Assembly (NCBI GenBank): GCA_023489065.1
Contig: JAMDCL010000099.1
Coordinates: forward strand, 7,636-17,155
Length of the DNA stretch: 9,520 bases
DNA from: Deltaproteobacteria bacterium
GTDB lineage: Bacteria > JAMCPX01
Direction: 5' to 3'
A program made the position numbers and the translations under genes. The notes under the pieces were generated by a model that was given only the letters and a program-made list of their open reading frames with translations, searched no databases and had not been told where the DNA came from. How positions within the stretch are numbered: position 1 is the stretch's first letter; each line of letters starts with the position of its first letter. Of the stretch, positions 1-6,520 are shown in pieces.

Positions 1-2
1 TC

Positions 3-884
3 TTCGGTCCGACCTTCATAGAGGATTTGCCCATTCCCCTGAGCGAGATCGGAAGGATAGAGGTCATCCGGGGAGCCAGTTCTTCGTTGTATGGTGCGGA
101 TGCTGTTACCGGTATCATCAGTATAACGACAAAAAAGCCAAAACAGACGCCGACGTTCATCGTTTCGGGTATCGGCGGTCTAACCACGGAACAACCTGCC
201 AAATTTTTTGGTAATTACGATACCTCTGTTGTTGCGCAAGGGGAAACGAACTCGACCGGGTTCATTGCCAGTGCGGGGTATAAGCACCTCGCCGATTTCT
301 CCGACCCCAACAAAACAGCCCTCGATCTTCCGAGGGCATGGCTCTATATTGACCATACTTTCCACCATAACCTCAAGACCTCGTTTGAGGGAGGCTGGGA
401 TAAACCAAATTTTGAGCTTTTTACGGATTTAAATATTTTCAACGCAAGTTTCCAGGAGAATTACCTGAAGGCGGATGTAGAGTATGAGGGCCTGAAAGCG
501 GATGTTTACTGGAACAGGTTCTATACGACAATCCCGATGAACGTATCGTTTCTGGGCGCATCATTGAGCCTTTTCCCGTCGGATTTCAGCGGAACGACGA
601 ACAGTTATAACCTCGATCTCCAGTATAACCTGCCGAAAATTCCATACAATAAACTTATTGTCGGACTGAATACGAATTATAATGCATACGACTATCCGCT
701 GCTGCTGACCAATTATAACGGTATTGAACTTCTTATAACGGTATTGATCTGTCAAAGGAATTCATTTACGGCGGTTTCATTCACGACGAAGTCGGACCGA
801 TTTATAATTTTGTGCTTACCCTCGATGGCAGATACGATCATTTCTCTGTTACCCAGCCCGGAGTCAGCTACAGGGCCAACCTGA
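3..884 (+). CDS. TonB-dependent outer-membrane receptor, N-terminal part (5' partial, frame broken)
   Basis: The gene enters from the left edge with no start in the window. Codons from position 3 read through the end of a plug domain: the stretch encoded at about 27-140 has the typical pattern 'RIEVIRGASSSLYGADAVTGIISITTKKP'-like, split here as RIEVIRGASSSLYG then ADAVTGIISITT, which is the hallmark of TonB-dependent receptor plugs. Alternating beta-barrel strands follow (for example SFEGGWD, YLKADVEYEGLKADVYWNRFYTT). Such receptors import iron complexes, cobalamin or other ligands across the outer membrane using TonB energy; the substrate cannot be read from this fragment. After about position 727 the frame no longer looks like a barrel (rich in I, L, C and S) and ends at a stop at 882-884. 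The true continuation is in another frame, so residues encoded after about 727 are out-of-frame junk. Confidence 0.88.
   Translation, partial: FGPTFIEDLPIPLSEIGRIEVIRGASSSLYGADAVTGIISITTKKPKQTPTFIVSGIGGLTTEQPAKFFGNYDTSVVAQGETNSTGFIASAGYKHLADFSDPNKTALDLPRAWLYIDHTFHHNLKTSFEGGWDKPNFELFTDLNIFNASFQENYLKADVEYEGLKADVYWNRFYTTIPMNVSFLGASLSLFPSDFSGTTNSYNLDLQYNLPKIPYNKLIVGLNTNYNAYDYPLLLTNYNGIELLITVLICQRNSFTAVSFTTKSDRFIILCLPSMADTIISLLPSPESATGPT
713..752 (+). repeat. 20-bp imperfect tandem duplication that breaks the receptor gene
   Basis: The 15-mer ttataacggtattga occurs at 713-727 and again at 733-747, so the repeat period is 20 bp. Twenty is not a multiple of three, so a second copy throws the reading frame. 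Removing one unit joins NYNGI to DLSKEFIYGGF and then FIHDEVGPIYN, a normal barrel stretch that runs directly into the downstream open frame. The last five bases of the two units differ (acttc and tctgt). An alternative history is therefore an in-frame 21-bp repeat that later lost one base. Confidence 0.85.
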
Positions 885-1663
885 GCTATTCGATAACACC
901 GGAGCAAACCATCCGGCTCTCTTATGGAACTGCATTCAGAAAACCCATTTACATGGAGGCGCAGTTTATGCCGGTCGTCAATCCATTGCCCGGCATCGTT
1001 TCTCCACCCATACTCGGTAACCCCTATCTTAAAAACGAACAGATACGTTCAACGGAGTTCGGCTACATAGGACAATGGGGGGCACACGTCAGGACGGAAC
1101 TGACGGCCTATTATCAGGAGTTGTTGAACATGATTAATTTTTCGCTTCTCTCCAGCCCTATGAGACTGCTGTTCCTCAATGCCGCCCCGCGGTACGTTGC
1201 GCACGGCGGCGAGGCAGGGATCGAGTATGAACCCATACAGCAGATCAAGACGTTCGCAAACTACTCGTATATCCTCCGTGAGGACAGCATCGGGTCGTCG
1301 GTCGGGAATTACTCGACCGAGAAGTTCAATATCGGGGCGCGCTATGCACTGGCGCACCGGTTTTTTATCAACGTCGACGGGGACTATGTTTCAGCGAAGG
1401 TGGCGTCGCTGACCAATCCGGCCACAGCATACACCACGGATGTTATGACCTTGCCGTCATATTTTATCGTCAACGCAAAAGCGGGGTATACGCTGATTGA
1501 AAAAAGACTGGAGATCGGCGCTTACGTGTTCAACATGTTCAACGACATCCATCATGAGTTTCCGTATATACAAACATCGAGTGCCTCTTTGACGCAAACC
1601 AACACCTTCGGCGGTGAAGCAATAGGCAGGATGCTGATGGTCTATGCAAATATATATTTTTGA
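731..1663 (+). CDS. TonB-dependent outer-membrane receptor, C-terminal barrel part (same broken gene)
   Basis: This frame opens just after an in-frame stop at 725-727 and runs to TGA at 1661-1663. It encodes the C-terminal half of the receptor barrel: the motif TLDGRYDHF, typical of mid-barrel strands; LSYSITPEQTIRLSYGTAFRKP, whose 'G.AFRKP' is the common TonB-receptor signature; NPYLKNEQIRSTEFGY, matching the 'NP.L..E...E.G' signature; and the final strand RMLMVYANIYF, ending in the Phe recognised by the BAM assembly machinery. The first internal ATG is at 812, with no convincing Shine-Dalgarno site, so I read this as the tail of the upstream fragment and not as an independent gene. The intact barrel end suggests that the break is recent, reversible or artefactual. 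Confidence 0.85.
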   Translation, partial: SYNGIDLSKEFIYGGFIHDEVGPIYNFVLTLDGRYDHFSVTQPGVSYRANLSYSITPEQTIRLSYGTAFRKPIYMEAQFMPVVNPLPGIVSPPILGNPYLKNEQIRSTEFGYIGQWGAHVRTELTAYYQELLNMINFSLLSSPMRLLFLNAAPRYVAHGGEAGIEYEPIQQIKTFANYSYILREDSIGSSVGNYSTEKFNIGARYALAHRFFINVDGDYVSAKVASLTNPATAYTTDVMTLPSYFIVNAKAGYTLIEKRLEIGAYVFNMFNDIHHEFPYIQTSSASLTQTNTFGGEAIGRMLMVYANIYF

Positions 1664-1711
1664 TTGCCGGCTGTTTGAGGATTGCTTTCGATGCCGTCAT
1701 GTTGCAATTTT

Positions 1712-1738
1712 TTGCCGAAGTGTTAATCTTAATATACG
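1712..1738 (+). promoter_or_regulatory. weak candidate promoter for the 1808 gene
   Basis: TTGCCG at 1712-1717 and TATACG at 1733-1738 are separated by 15 bp in the gap between the receptor stop and the next start. The spacing is short and both boxes are imperfect. I saw no strong terminator hairpin with a T run after the receptor gene, so read-through from upstream is also possible. Confidence 0.25.
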
Positions 1739-1807
1739 AAAGGCATAAACTGCGTCGTACACCGGAGAACGGCCTGCGTAAAGTATCCGAGGGATAAAGG
1801 AGGCTTT

Positions 1808-2806
1808 ATGAAGAAAACGGTACTTTTTGTTCTCATACTTCTTTTCCGCGCATCTTCTGCATTTTCTGCAAACCGTACGATCATGATATTCGACTTCAAG
1901 GGTATCGGTGTACCGAAAGAACAATTGACCGCTGCCTCGTATCTGCTGAGGCATGACCTTTTGCAGAAAGGAACCCTCGTGGCGCTCGATGCAAACGATT
2001 TTACGGATGGGAGTACCTGCTATGAAGAATCGTGTGCCCTTCCCCTTGCGCGCGCACAGGGCGCCGATAAGGCTGTTACCGGCACGATGATCCGTATAGG
2101 GAACAAGATCGTCGTAGAATCGACGGTTTTCGATGCCGGGACAGGCAAGCCGGTCCTCTACAACTCACTTAATGCGGAAAGTCCGTCGGACATAGATGCC
2201 GTGATGAACAGATTGTCCGATTCCATAGAAAAAAATAAGCCCGCGTCTGAGGTGGTTACGCTGAACAATATTACGCAACAGGAGACATCGACGCCGAAAA
2301 GGGTCAGCACGTATGCTTATATGGGAATAGACATGGGGATGACAGCGCCTGTCGGATCATCTTATTTGAATTCAGGTACGTTAAATAATCTGGATGCCTT
2401 GATATTCAGTTTTGAACTTAATGACCATACAATGCTTCAGTTCAAACCCCTGCTGGGGTTCAGCTGGAACAATTCCGGCGATACGAATGTCTTGGACTGG
2501 AGGATTATGGATATAGGAGGCTACTATATATCGAGTATCGAGAACATATCCCCGTTCGTGGGCGGCAGCGTCAGCCTCCACTTATTGAACATGTCCAGAA
2601 CGACAAACGGCGGCAGTTTGTATTCGACGACGGAAAATTATAACAGAACCGACATCGGGCTGTTTTTAGGAGGAGGGGTCATGTTCTTCAGAACGGCTTC
2701 GGTGCATCTCTATGTAGAAGCAGGCTATCAAACGATCTTCGACAGATTCGATGGGAACGGTGCACAGGGTATAGCCTGCAACATGGGATTTCTCTTCAAA
2801 ATCTGA
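1808..2806 (+). CDS. secreted protein: TolB-N/CsgG-like domain plus C-terminal outer-membrane barrel-like domain
   Basis: ATG at 1808 follows a very strong Shine-Dalgarno site, aaaggagg at 1796-1803. Residues 1-21 form a Sec signal peptide (MKKTVLFVLILLF, cut near AFSA-N). Residues about 22-142 look like the nucleotide-independent alpha/beta domain seen in TolB-N, CsgG and FlgO-type proteins: TIMIFDFKGIGV, a helix, GTLVALDANDF, then GADKAVTGTMIRIGNKIVVES and VFDAGTGKPVLY. Cys71 and Cys76 (CYEESC) could form a periplasmic disulfide. A Thr/Gln-rich linker (about 148-165) leads to roughly 160 residues of amphipathic strands ending GFLFKI, which suggests a small membrane or barrel domain. The family is assigned by pattern only; the function is unknown, perhaps envelope assembly or sensing. 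It may be co-transcribed with the gene 61 bp downstream. Confidence 0.75.
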   Translation: MKKTVLFVLILLFRASSAFSANRTIMIFDFKGIGVPKEQLTAASYLLRHDLLQKGTLVALDANDFTDGSTCYEESCALPLARAQGADKAVTGTMIRIGNKIVVESTVFDAGTGKPVLYNSLNAESPSDIDAVMNRLSDSIEKNKPASEVVTLNNITQQETSTPKRVSTYAYMGIDMGMTAPVGSSYLNSGTLNNLDALIFSFELNDHTMLQFKPLLGFSWNNSGDTNVLDWRIMDIGGYYISSIENISPFVGGSVSLHLLNMSRTTNGGSLYSTTENYNRTDIGLFLGGGVMFFRTASVHLYVEAGYQTIFDRFDGNGAQGIACNMGFLFKI

Positions 2807-2867
2807 AGAGGAGAAGAAGCCCCTGTTCCTCAAGTCCAGGCATTCACATCGCACCGGAGATACGACG

Positions 2868-3857
2868 GTGACAGAGGCTGAAGCGGCGAATGTAACGCGG
2901 TGGGACGGCGAGCCCGGACGCTACGAAGTATACTACCTCAAGTTTAATCACCTCAGGACATCCACAGGGTTCTGGATCCGGTACACCCTGCTTGCGCCGG
3001 TCGTCGGCAGTCCGGTAGCAGAGCTGTGGGCAATATTCTTCGATTCGAAGGACCCGTCAAACAACAGGGCGGTTAAGAATACATTCCCTGTTTCGCAGGC
3101 TGTGATTAAAAAGGACAGCTTTTCATTCGGGATAGGTGATGCCCTCATAGCACAGTCCCGGGCATACGGAGCGATCAGGGGTAAAGAAGGTTCGATAACG
3201 TGGGACCTCAGGTTTGAACCGGTCTTCCGGATCTTCCGGCATTTCCCGTACAAGTTCATGTACAGGACACCGGTCCCCAAAACCAAGGTTGTATCGCCGA
3301 ACTTTAGCATAAAGGTGTACGGCAGTGTAGAGGTGAACGGCAGGACATACGACTGCGACGGTGAGCCCGGACAGCAGACGCACTTATGGGGAACAAAGCA
3401 TGCAGAGCGCTGGACATGGGCAAATTCAAGCATCTTCGAAGAAGACAGCAGTGCGATCTTCGAGGGCCTGTCCGCGCAGATTAAGGTCGGGAACAGGCCG
3501 AGCCCTGCATTGACGCTGTTTTTCATAAGATGCCATGGCAAAGATTACTATCTCAACGGACTTTTCCGTCTTTTCAGCAACAAAAGCGAATCTGCCTTCC
3601 CGGTGTGGAAGTTCGGCTCAGAACAGGGGAAGATGCGGTTTACGGGAGAAATCTCTGCTGCAATGGAATCATTCGTCGGCGTTGAATATACGGACCCCGA
3701 TGGCGAGAAGCTTTGGTGCTACAACACTAAGGTCGCAAACCTCGTCCTCGACGTGTACGAAGCCAGCACGAGGCTTGCTACGCTGACATCGCCCGGCGTA
3801 ACGGCACTTGAGTTCGTCAGCAGGCACAAAGACCCCCGCGTCTCAATACGGATATAG
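2868..3857 (+). CDS. lipocalin-like protein of the AttH/CrtC/tocopherol-cyclase-like group
   Basis: Start is GTG at 2868, supported by ggaga at 2856-2860 seven bases upstream; no in-frame ATG lies close by. The 329-residue product has no signal peptide or membrane segment and is rich in beta strands. The N-terminus (RWDGEPGRYEVYYLKF, then GFWIRYTLLAP at residues 34-44) and the central GQQTHLWGTKHAERWTW (168-184) resemble the two-barrel, lipocalin-like fold shared by AttH, carotenoid 1,2-hydratase (CrtC) and tocopherol cyclase. Those relatives bind or hydrate hydrophobic isoprenoid-like substrates. There are no carotenoid or quinone genes beside it, so the substrate is unknown. His172 and the Trp cluster 174/182/184 are candidate pocket residues by inference. 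It follows the secreted-protein gene by 61 bp without a clear terminator, so an operon is possible. Confidence 0.7.
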   Translation: MTEAEAANVTRWDGEPGRYEVYYLKFNHLRTSTGFWIRYTLLAPVVGSPVAELWAIFFDSKDPSNNRAVKNTFPVSQAVIKKDSFSFGIGDALIAQSRAYGAIRGKEGSITWDLRFEPVFRIFRHFPYKFMYRTPVPKTKVVSPNFSIKVYGSVEVNGRTYDCDGEPGQQTHLWGTKHAERWTWANSSIFEEDSSAIFEGLSAQIKVGNRPSPALTLFFIRCHGKDYYLNGLFRLFSNKSESAFPVWKFGSEQGKMRFTGEISAAMESFVGVEYTDPDGEKLWCYNTKVANLVLDVYEASTRLATLTSPGVTALEFVSRHKDPRVSIRI

Positions 3858-3888
3858 TTGTATCTCACGAGTGGACAAGAGAGCGTCC

Positions 3889-3917
3889 TTGACCGCAAGG
3901 GAGATATTTTGTAGAAC
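3889..3917 (+). promoter_or_regulatory. good sigma-70-type promoter for the crotonase gene
   Basis: TTGACC at 3889-3894 (one base from consensus) and TAGAAC at 3912-3917 (four of six) are spaced by exactly 17 bp, 52 bp upstream of the crotonase ATG. Transcription should begin near 3924, giving a 5' leader of about 45 nt. This makes the crotonase an independent transcription unit. Confidence 0.55.
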
Positions 3918-3928
3918 GGTTTCAGAAA

Positions 3929-3951
3929 GCCGGTTGCGGCAAGCAGCCGGT
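3929..3951 (+). promoter_or_regulatory. hairpin in the crotonase 5' leader
   Basis: gccggttgc (3929-3937) and gcagccggt (3943-3951) can pair as a 9-bp stem with two G-U pairs and a 5-base loop. It ends 4 bases before the Shine-Dalgarno site (aaaggag, 3956-3962) and lacks a T run, so it is not a terminator. It could stabilise the mRNA or tune translation, or be a chance fold. Confidence 0.35.
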
Positions 3952-3968
3952 CAAGAAAGGAGATTGCA

Positions 3969-4760
3969 ATGCCCGATCCAAAAGAAGGAACCATTTCACG
4001 GGAGGTCCGCGGTCACATTTTCATGATTGGCATCGATAGGCCCGCCAAGCGCAATGCCTTCACGTGGTCTATGCTCAAGGAGCTGAGTTCCGCGTATACC
4101 GAATTTGAGCAGAATCCTGATGTGAGGTGTGCTGTTGTGTACGGACACGGCGATCATTTTACGTCGGGGCTCGATCTTGCGGATGTTGCACCAAGGGTGA
4201 AGGAAGGGCAGTCCTTTCTGCAAAAGGATGCGATAGATCCCTGGGCACTCTACGGGAAGGCGCGGACCAAACCGCTTGTCTGTGCTGTCAGGGGATACTG
4301 CATGACCGTGGGAATAGAGCTGTCCCTGGCCGCGGACATTATCATCGCAGCATCCGATTCCAGGTTTTTACAGATCGAAATAAAGCGCGGCATCTATCCT
4401 TTTGGCGGTGCGACCATACGCATGGTACAGGCAGCGGGGTGGGGGAATGCGATGCGGTATTTGCTTACCGGTGACGAGATAAATGCATCCGAAGCATACC
4501 GGATAGGGCTTGTTCAGGAGATTACTGAACCGGGCAGGGAACTCACCCGTGCCATTGAGATCGCGGAAACCATTTCATTACAGGCACCTCTCGGCGTACA
4601 GGCCACGCTTGCGTCAGCCCGCATTGCCATCAATAAAGGGGTCGATGCTGCGGCAGCGGATCTCGTACCGCGCGTCATGAAACTTATGGATACGGACGAT
4701 GCCAAAGAAGGTCTGATGGCCATGCTCGAAAAGCGGCAGGCTCGATTTACCGGAAAATAG
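3969..4760 (+). CDS. crotonase/enoyl-CoA hydratase family protein
   Basis: ATG at 3969 has aaaggag six bases upstream. The 263-residue length is normal for crotonases, which hydrate or isomerise acyl-CoA thioesters in fatty-acid or aromatic degradation. The first oxyanion-hole segment is HFTSGLDL (63-70); the second is GYCMTVGIELSLAADI (109-124). Aligned by eye to rat enoyl-CoA hydratase, both catalytic glutamates are kept: Glu117 (in GIEL) and Glu137 (in IEIKRGI), so hydratase chemistry is plausible. The usual Gly of the second oxyanion segment is Val114, which can still donate its backbone NH. The segment GWGNAMRYLLTGDEINASEA (157-176) and the end RFTGK are typical of a subgroup annotated only as crotonase/enoyl-CoA hydratase family. 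The real substrate cannot be inferred; no beta-oxidation genes adjoin it. Confidence 0.92.
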   Translation: MPDPKEGTISREVRGHIFMIGIDRPAKRNAFTWSMLKELSSAYTEFEQNPDVRCAVVYGHGDHFTSGLDLADVAPRVKEGQSFLQKDAIDPWALYGKARTKPLVCAVRGYCMTVGIELSLAADIIIAASDSRFLQIEIKRGIYPFGGATIRMVQAAGWGNAMRYLLTGDEINASEAYRIGLVQEITEPGRELTRAIEIAETISLQAPLGVQATLASARIAINKGVDAAAADLVPRVMKLMDTDDAKEGLMAMLEKRQARFTGK

Positions 4761-4769
4761 GAGGACTGC

Positions 4770-4826
4770 ATGCCGTTGAGCCGGGAATCGTGCGATTCCG
4801 GGTCCTTCAATGGTACGCTTCTATGA
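4770..4826 (+). other. orphan Shine-Dalgarno and 18-codon mini-ORF behind the crotonase
   Basis: A perfect aggagg (4759-4764) overlaps the crotonase stop codon and is followed after five bases by ATG at 4770. The frame (MPLSRESCDSGSFNGTLL) closes at TGA 4824-4826, inside the 3' end of the convergent patatin gene and across the junction hairpin. No family is recognisable. It could be a real tiny peptide, a leftover start of a lost operon partner, or chance. Confidence 0.25.
4781..4802. terminator. hairpin at the convergent crotonase/patatin junction
   Basis: ggaatc (4784-4789) and gattcc (4794-4799) pair around a gtgc loop, with two further C-G pairs beyond one G-G mismatch. The hairpin lies in the 46-bp gap between two convergent genes, where a bidirectional terminator is expected. 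There is no clear T tract on either strand, so intrinsic termination is uncertain. Confidence 0.4.
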
Positions 4827-5664
4827 ATTTTATTCCCTGTTCTATGCCGGTACGGTATGCAGCCTTTAATACATCCTTATCGGTTGTGGCCCTGTTAATC
4901 CTGAGCGTTTTTGGCGGCGCTATTTCATGGACGCGTATGCCATCCGGGGGATTTTTTATAAATTCCACTGCCTGCATATAGGTAACAGGCCTGTTTTTCA
5001 ATGCCCGGGCAAGCATGCCTTGCTTCCTGAAAATCAGGGAATAGAAAAATGCACCGCTGCTCTGCTTCTTGACATAGTCCCGGGGACGCGTACGGAGAAC
5101 CGTAATATCCGTGGCACCTCGTTTGAATGCCTCGATAACCGGGATAGAATCGGCAACGCCGCCGTCCGTCGCCCTTTCCGCGTTGACCGTGAGGATGGTC
5201 CTGTAAAAAAACGGGACCGAGGATGAGACTTTTATATAATCCGCCACGGTATCTTTGTCCGGTATGAGATACATCGGATTCCCGGATTCGATTGAGGTTG
5301 CGACGACGATAAATGTTTTGCCTTGTTGTTCAAGCCGGGCAAACATATCTGCAGTATCGATAGGGTATTCTTTCATGCTGGCCTCCCAAAGCCAGTCAAT
5401 GTCCATGAAGTGTCTGCCGCGCAGAAACCTCCATCCGTTGATAAAATCGCGGGTTGTCGAAAGATTCAGGTTGATATCGTAATTCCTGTCATTCTGGCCT
5501 GCAAGGTGCGAGGCAAGATTGCATGCACCTGCAGAAACACCGATATACAGGTCGAAGGGATCAAAGCCTGCACTGCCGAATGCATGGAGCACCCCGGCGG
5601 TGAACATGCCCCTCATACCCCCTCCCTCTACGACGAGCGCCGATTTTACGGGTTTATTATTCAT
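4807..5664 (-). CDS. patatin-like phospholipase family protein
   Basis: This is a serine acyl hydrolase with a Ser-Asp dyad, expected to cleave acyl esters of phospholipids or related lipids in the cytoplasm or at the inner membrane; no signal peptide is seen. All three patatin signatures are present, numbering from ATG 5664: the glycine-rich oxyanion loop GGGMRG (14-19), the nucleophile elbow GVSAG with Ser44, and the DGG motif with Asp167. Length is 285 residues, close to the E. coli YjjU-type subgroup. The frame extends seven codons further to a TTG at 5685. Neither start has a good Shine-Dalgarno site; I chose ATG because it puts the first strand (KSALVVEGGG) right at the N-terminus as in relatives. 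It lies 38 bp behind the barrel-protein gene on the same strand, suggesting co-transcription and perhaps translation helped by the upstream gene. Confidence 0.9.
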   Translation of the reverse strand: MNNKPVKSALVVEGGGMRGMFTAGVLHAFGSAGFDPFDLYIGVSAGACNLASHLAGQNDRNYDINLNLSTTRDFINGWRFLRGRHFMDIDWLWEASMKEYPIDTADMFARLEQQGKTFIVVATSIESGNPMYLIPDKDTVADYIKVSSSVPFFYRTILTVNAERATDGGVADSIPVIEAFKRGATDITVLRTRPRDYVKKQSSGAFFYSLIFRKQGMLARALKNRPVTYMQAVEFIKNPPDGIRVHEIAPPKTLRINRATTDKDVLKAAYRTGIEQGIKFIEAYH

Positions 5665-5702
5665 GGATTGGCGATAAGGGGACAATGGTTGAACAGAGCG
5701 CG

Positions 5703-6380
5703 TTATAAAATAAACCTGTATCCCACCATTAACTCAAAGCCGCCGACATCGATGTTCGTACCGAGGTCGCTGAAGTACGCTGTTTGGCTGATCGGTATCG
5801 AAATCTGCGCGGTAACCGCACCGTTATACCCGGCCATAAAGTCGGCTCCTCCTACGATTTCCATTCCAACACCGCTGCCGCTTGTGTTTGCGGAAGCACT
5901 GTACCCGCTGCTGTACCCGCTGAAGGTGAATGTTGGATAATTGGCTACCATGCCGAGTCCGGCAAACGGAATAACTACACCAGCAGGCAGGGTAACGAGT
6001 GCATCAAGTTTGAATGCAACATCGCTGAAATAGGCGGTATCGGACGCAGAACCGACATAATTACCGTATGAGTCATACACACTGTAGGTCTGGCTTGCAC
6101 TGGAAACACCTATATAATCCAGTTCTCCTGCTAAAGCGAAATAATCTCCGAAATTGACGCGCCCGTCTACTCCCAATCCTAATCCAGGGCTGAAATCTTT
6201 TAAACCGTTCGAGTTGCTGTTCGGGAAAAAACTGAAAAACTTCACCCCTACGGATCCGTTGCCTTCCGGATTCCCGCTCCAGTATTGTGCCGAAGCCAGG
6301 GAAGGGAACATAAATCCCAAAGCCAGGATAAACACGGACATTGCGGTGAGTTTTCTGAAAATCGTCTTTTGTGTGAGCAT
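5703..6380 (-). CDS. small outer-membrane beta-barrel protein
   Basis: ATG at 6380 follows a perfect aggagg (6385-6390) with a four-base spacer. Residues 1-31 are a clear Sec signal peptide (basic start, hydrophobic FILALGFMF core, cut after ASA). The mature part of about 194 residues has alternating amphipathic strands: GSVGVKFFSFFP, GLGLGVDGRVNF, FALAGELDYIGV, DVAFKLDALVTL, and a last strand FELMVGYRFIL. This matches the general OMP_b-brl / OmpA-like eight-strand barrel pattern (known family fold; specific ligand unknown). Extracellular loops are rich in Ser, Tyr and Gly, including SGYSSGYSA. It is probably the first gene of a two-gene unit with the patatin-like lipase. Confidence 0.82.
   Translation of the reverse strand: MLTQKTIFRKLTAMSVFILALGFMFPSLASAQYWSGNPEGNGSVGVKFFSFFPNSNSNGLKDFSPGLGLGVDGRVNFGDYFALAGELDYIGVSSASQTYSVYDSYGNYVGSASDTAYFSDVAFKLDALVTLPAGVVIPFAGLGMVANYPTFTFSGYSSGYSASANTSGSGVGMEIVGGADFMAGYNGAVTAQISIPISQTAYFSDLGTNIDVGGFELMVGYRFIL
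5899..5922 (-). repeat. 12-bp exact in-frame tandem duplication in the barrel protein gene
   Basis: ctgtacccgctg occurs at 5899-5910 and directly again at 5911-5922. On the coding strand it gives SGYS twice in a predicted surface loop. Being a multiple of three, it keeps the frame; loop-length change by repeat slippage is a plausible source of surface variation. Confidence 0.7.
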
Positions 6381-6415
6381 TTTTCCTCCTTGTACTTTCC
6401 AATGTGGTTACGCAT

Positions 6416-6445
6416 AATTCATCATGAAAACAGGGGGTCTGTCAA
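6416..6445 (-). promoter_or_regulatory. candidate promoter for the small barrel protein
   Basis: A consensus TTGACA lies at 6445-6440 on the - strand. The -10 region 17-21 bp further (ATGAAT or AATTAT, about 6425-6416) is weak. Transcription would start near 6410 and give a leader of about 30 nt ending in the strong ribosome site. The weak -10 fits an activator-dependent promoter. Confidence 0.35.
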
Positions 6446-6463
6446 CGGGAATTATGTGTTCAC

Positions 6464-6477
6464 CGCTGTATACAGCG
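6464..6477. promoter_or_regulatory. perfect 14-bp palindrome, possible operator
   Basis: cgctgtatacagcg is a perfect palindrome with no spacer, centred at 6470/6471, about 60 bp before the inferred start of the barrel-protein transcript. That is a usual site for an activator dimer. It also follows the end of the kinase-family gene, but has no T tract, so a terminator role is less likely. Confidence 0.4.
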
Positions 6478-6488
6478 CGGTTCTTCAA

Positions 6489-6520
6489 TTATAATTTATA
6501 TCCGATCTTTCTTAAAAAAA
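6489..6520 (-). other. out-of-frame conserved C-terminal tail of the kinase-family gene
   Basis: In the -1 frame after the T7 run, the - strand reads LRKIGYKL and then TAA at 6491-6489. From memory of the family, the usual ending is close to RK(D/E)(L/F)LRKIGYKL. Reaching it needs one extra T (or two fewer), or a -1 ribosomal slip at TTT TAA. With two fewer T the protein would read RKEFLRKIGYKL, the normal length; with one more it gains one Phe. Confidence 0.75.

Noticed and set aside
2948..3541. 197-codon open frame on the - strand
   Set aside because: It is antisense to the lipocalin-like gene, lacks a ribosome site and has no recognisable protein motif; the + frame has clear family motifs.
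5323..5940. 205-codon open frame on the + strand
   Set aside because: It spans antisense of both the patatin and barrel-protein genes, each of which has strong signatures on the - strand.
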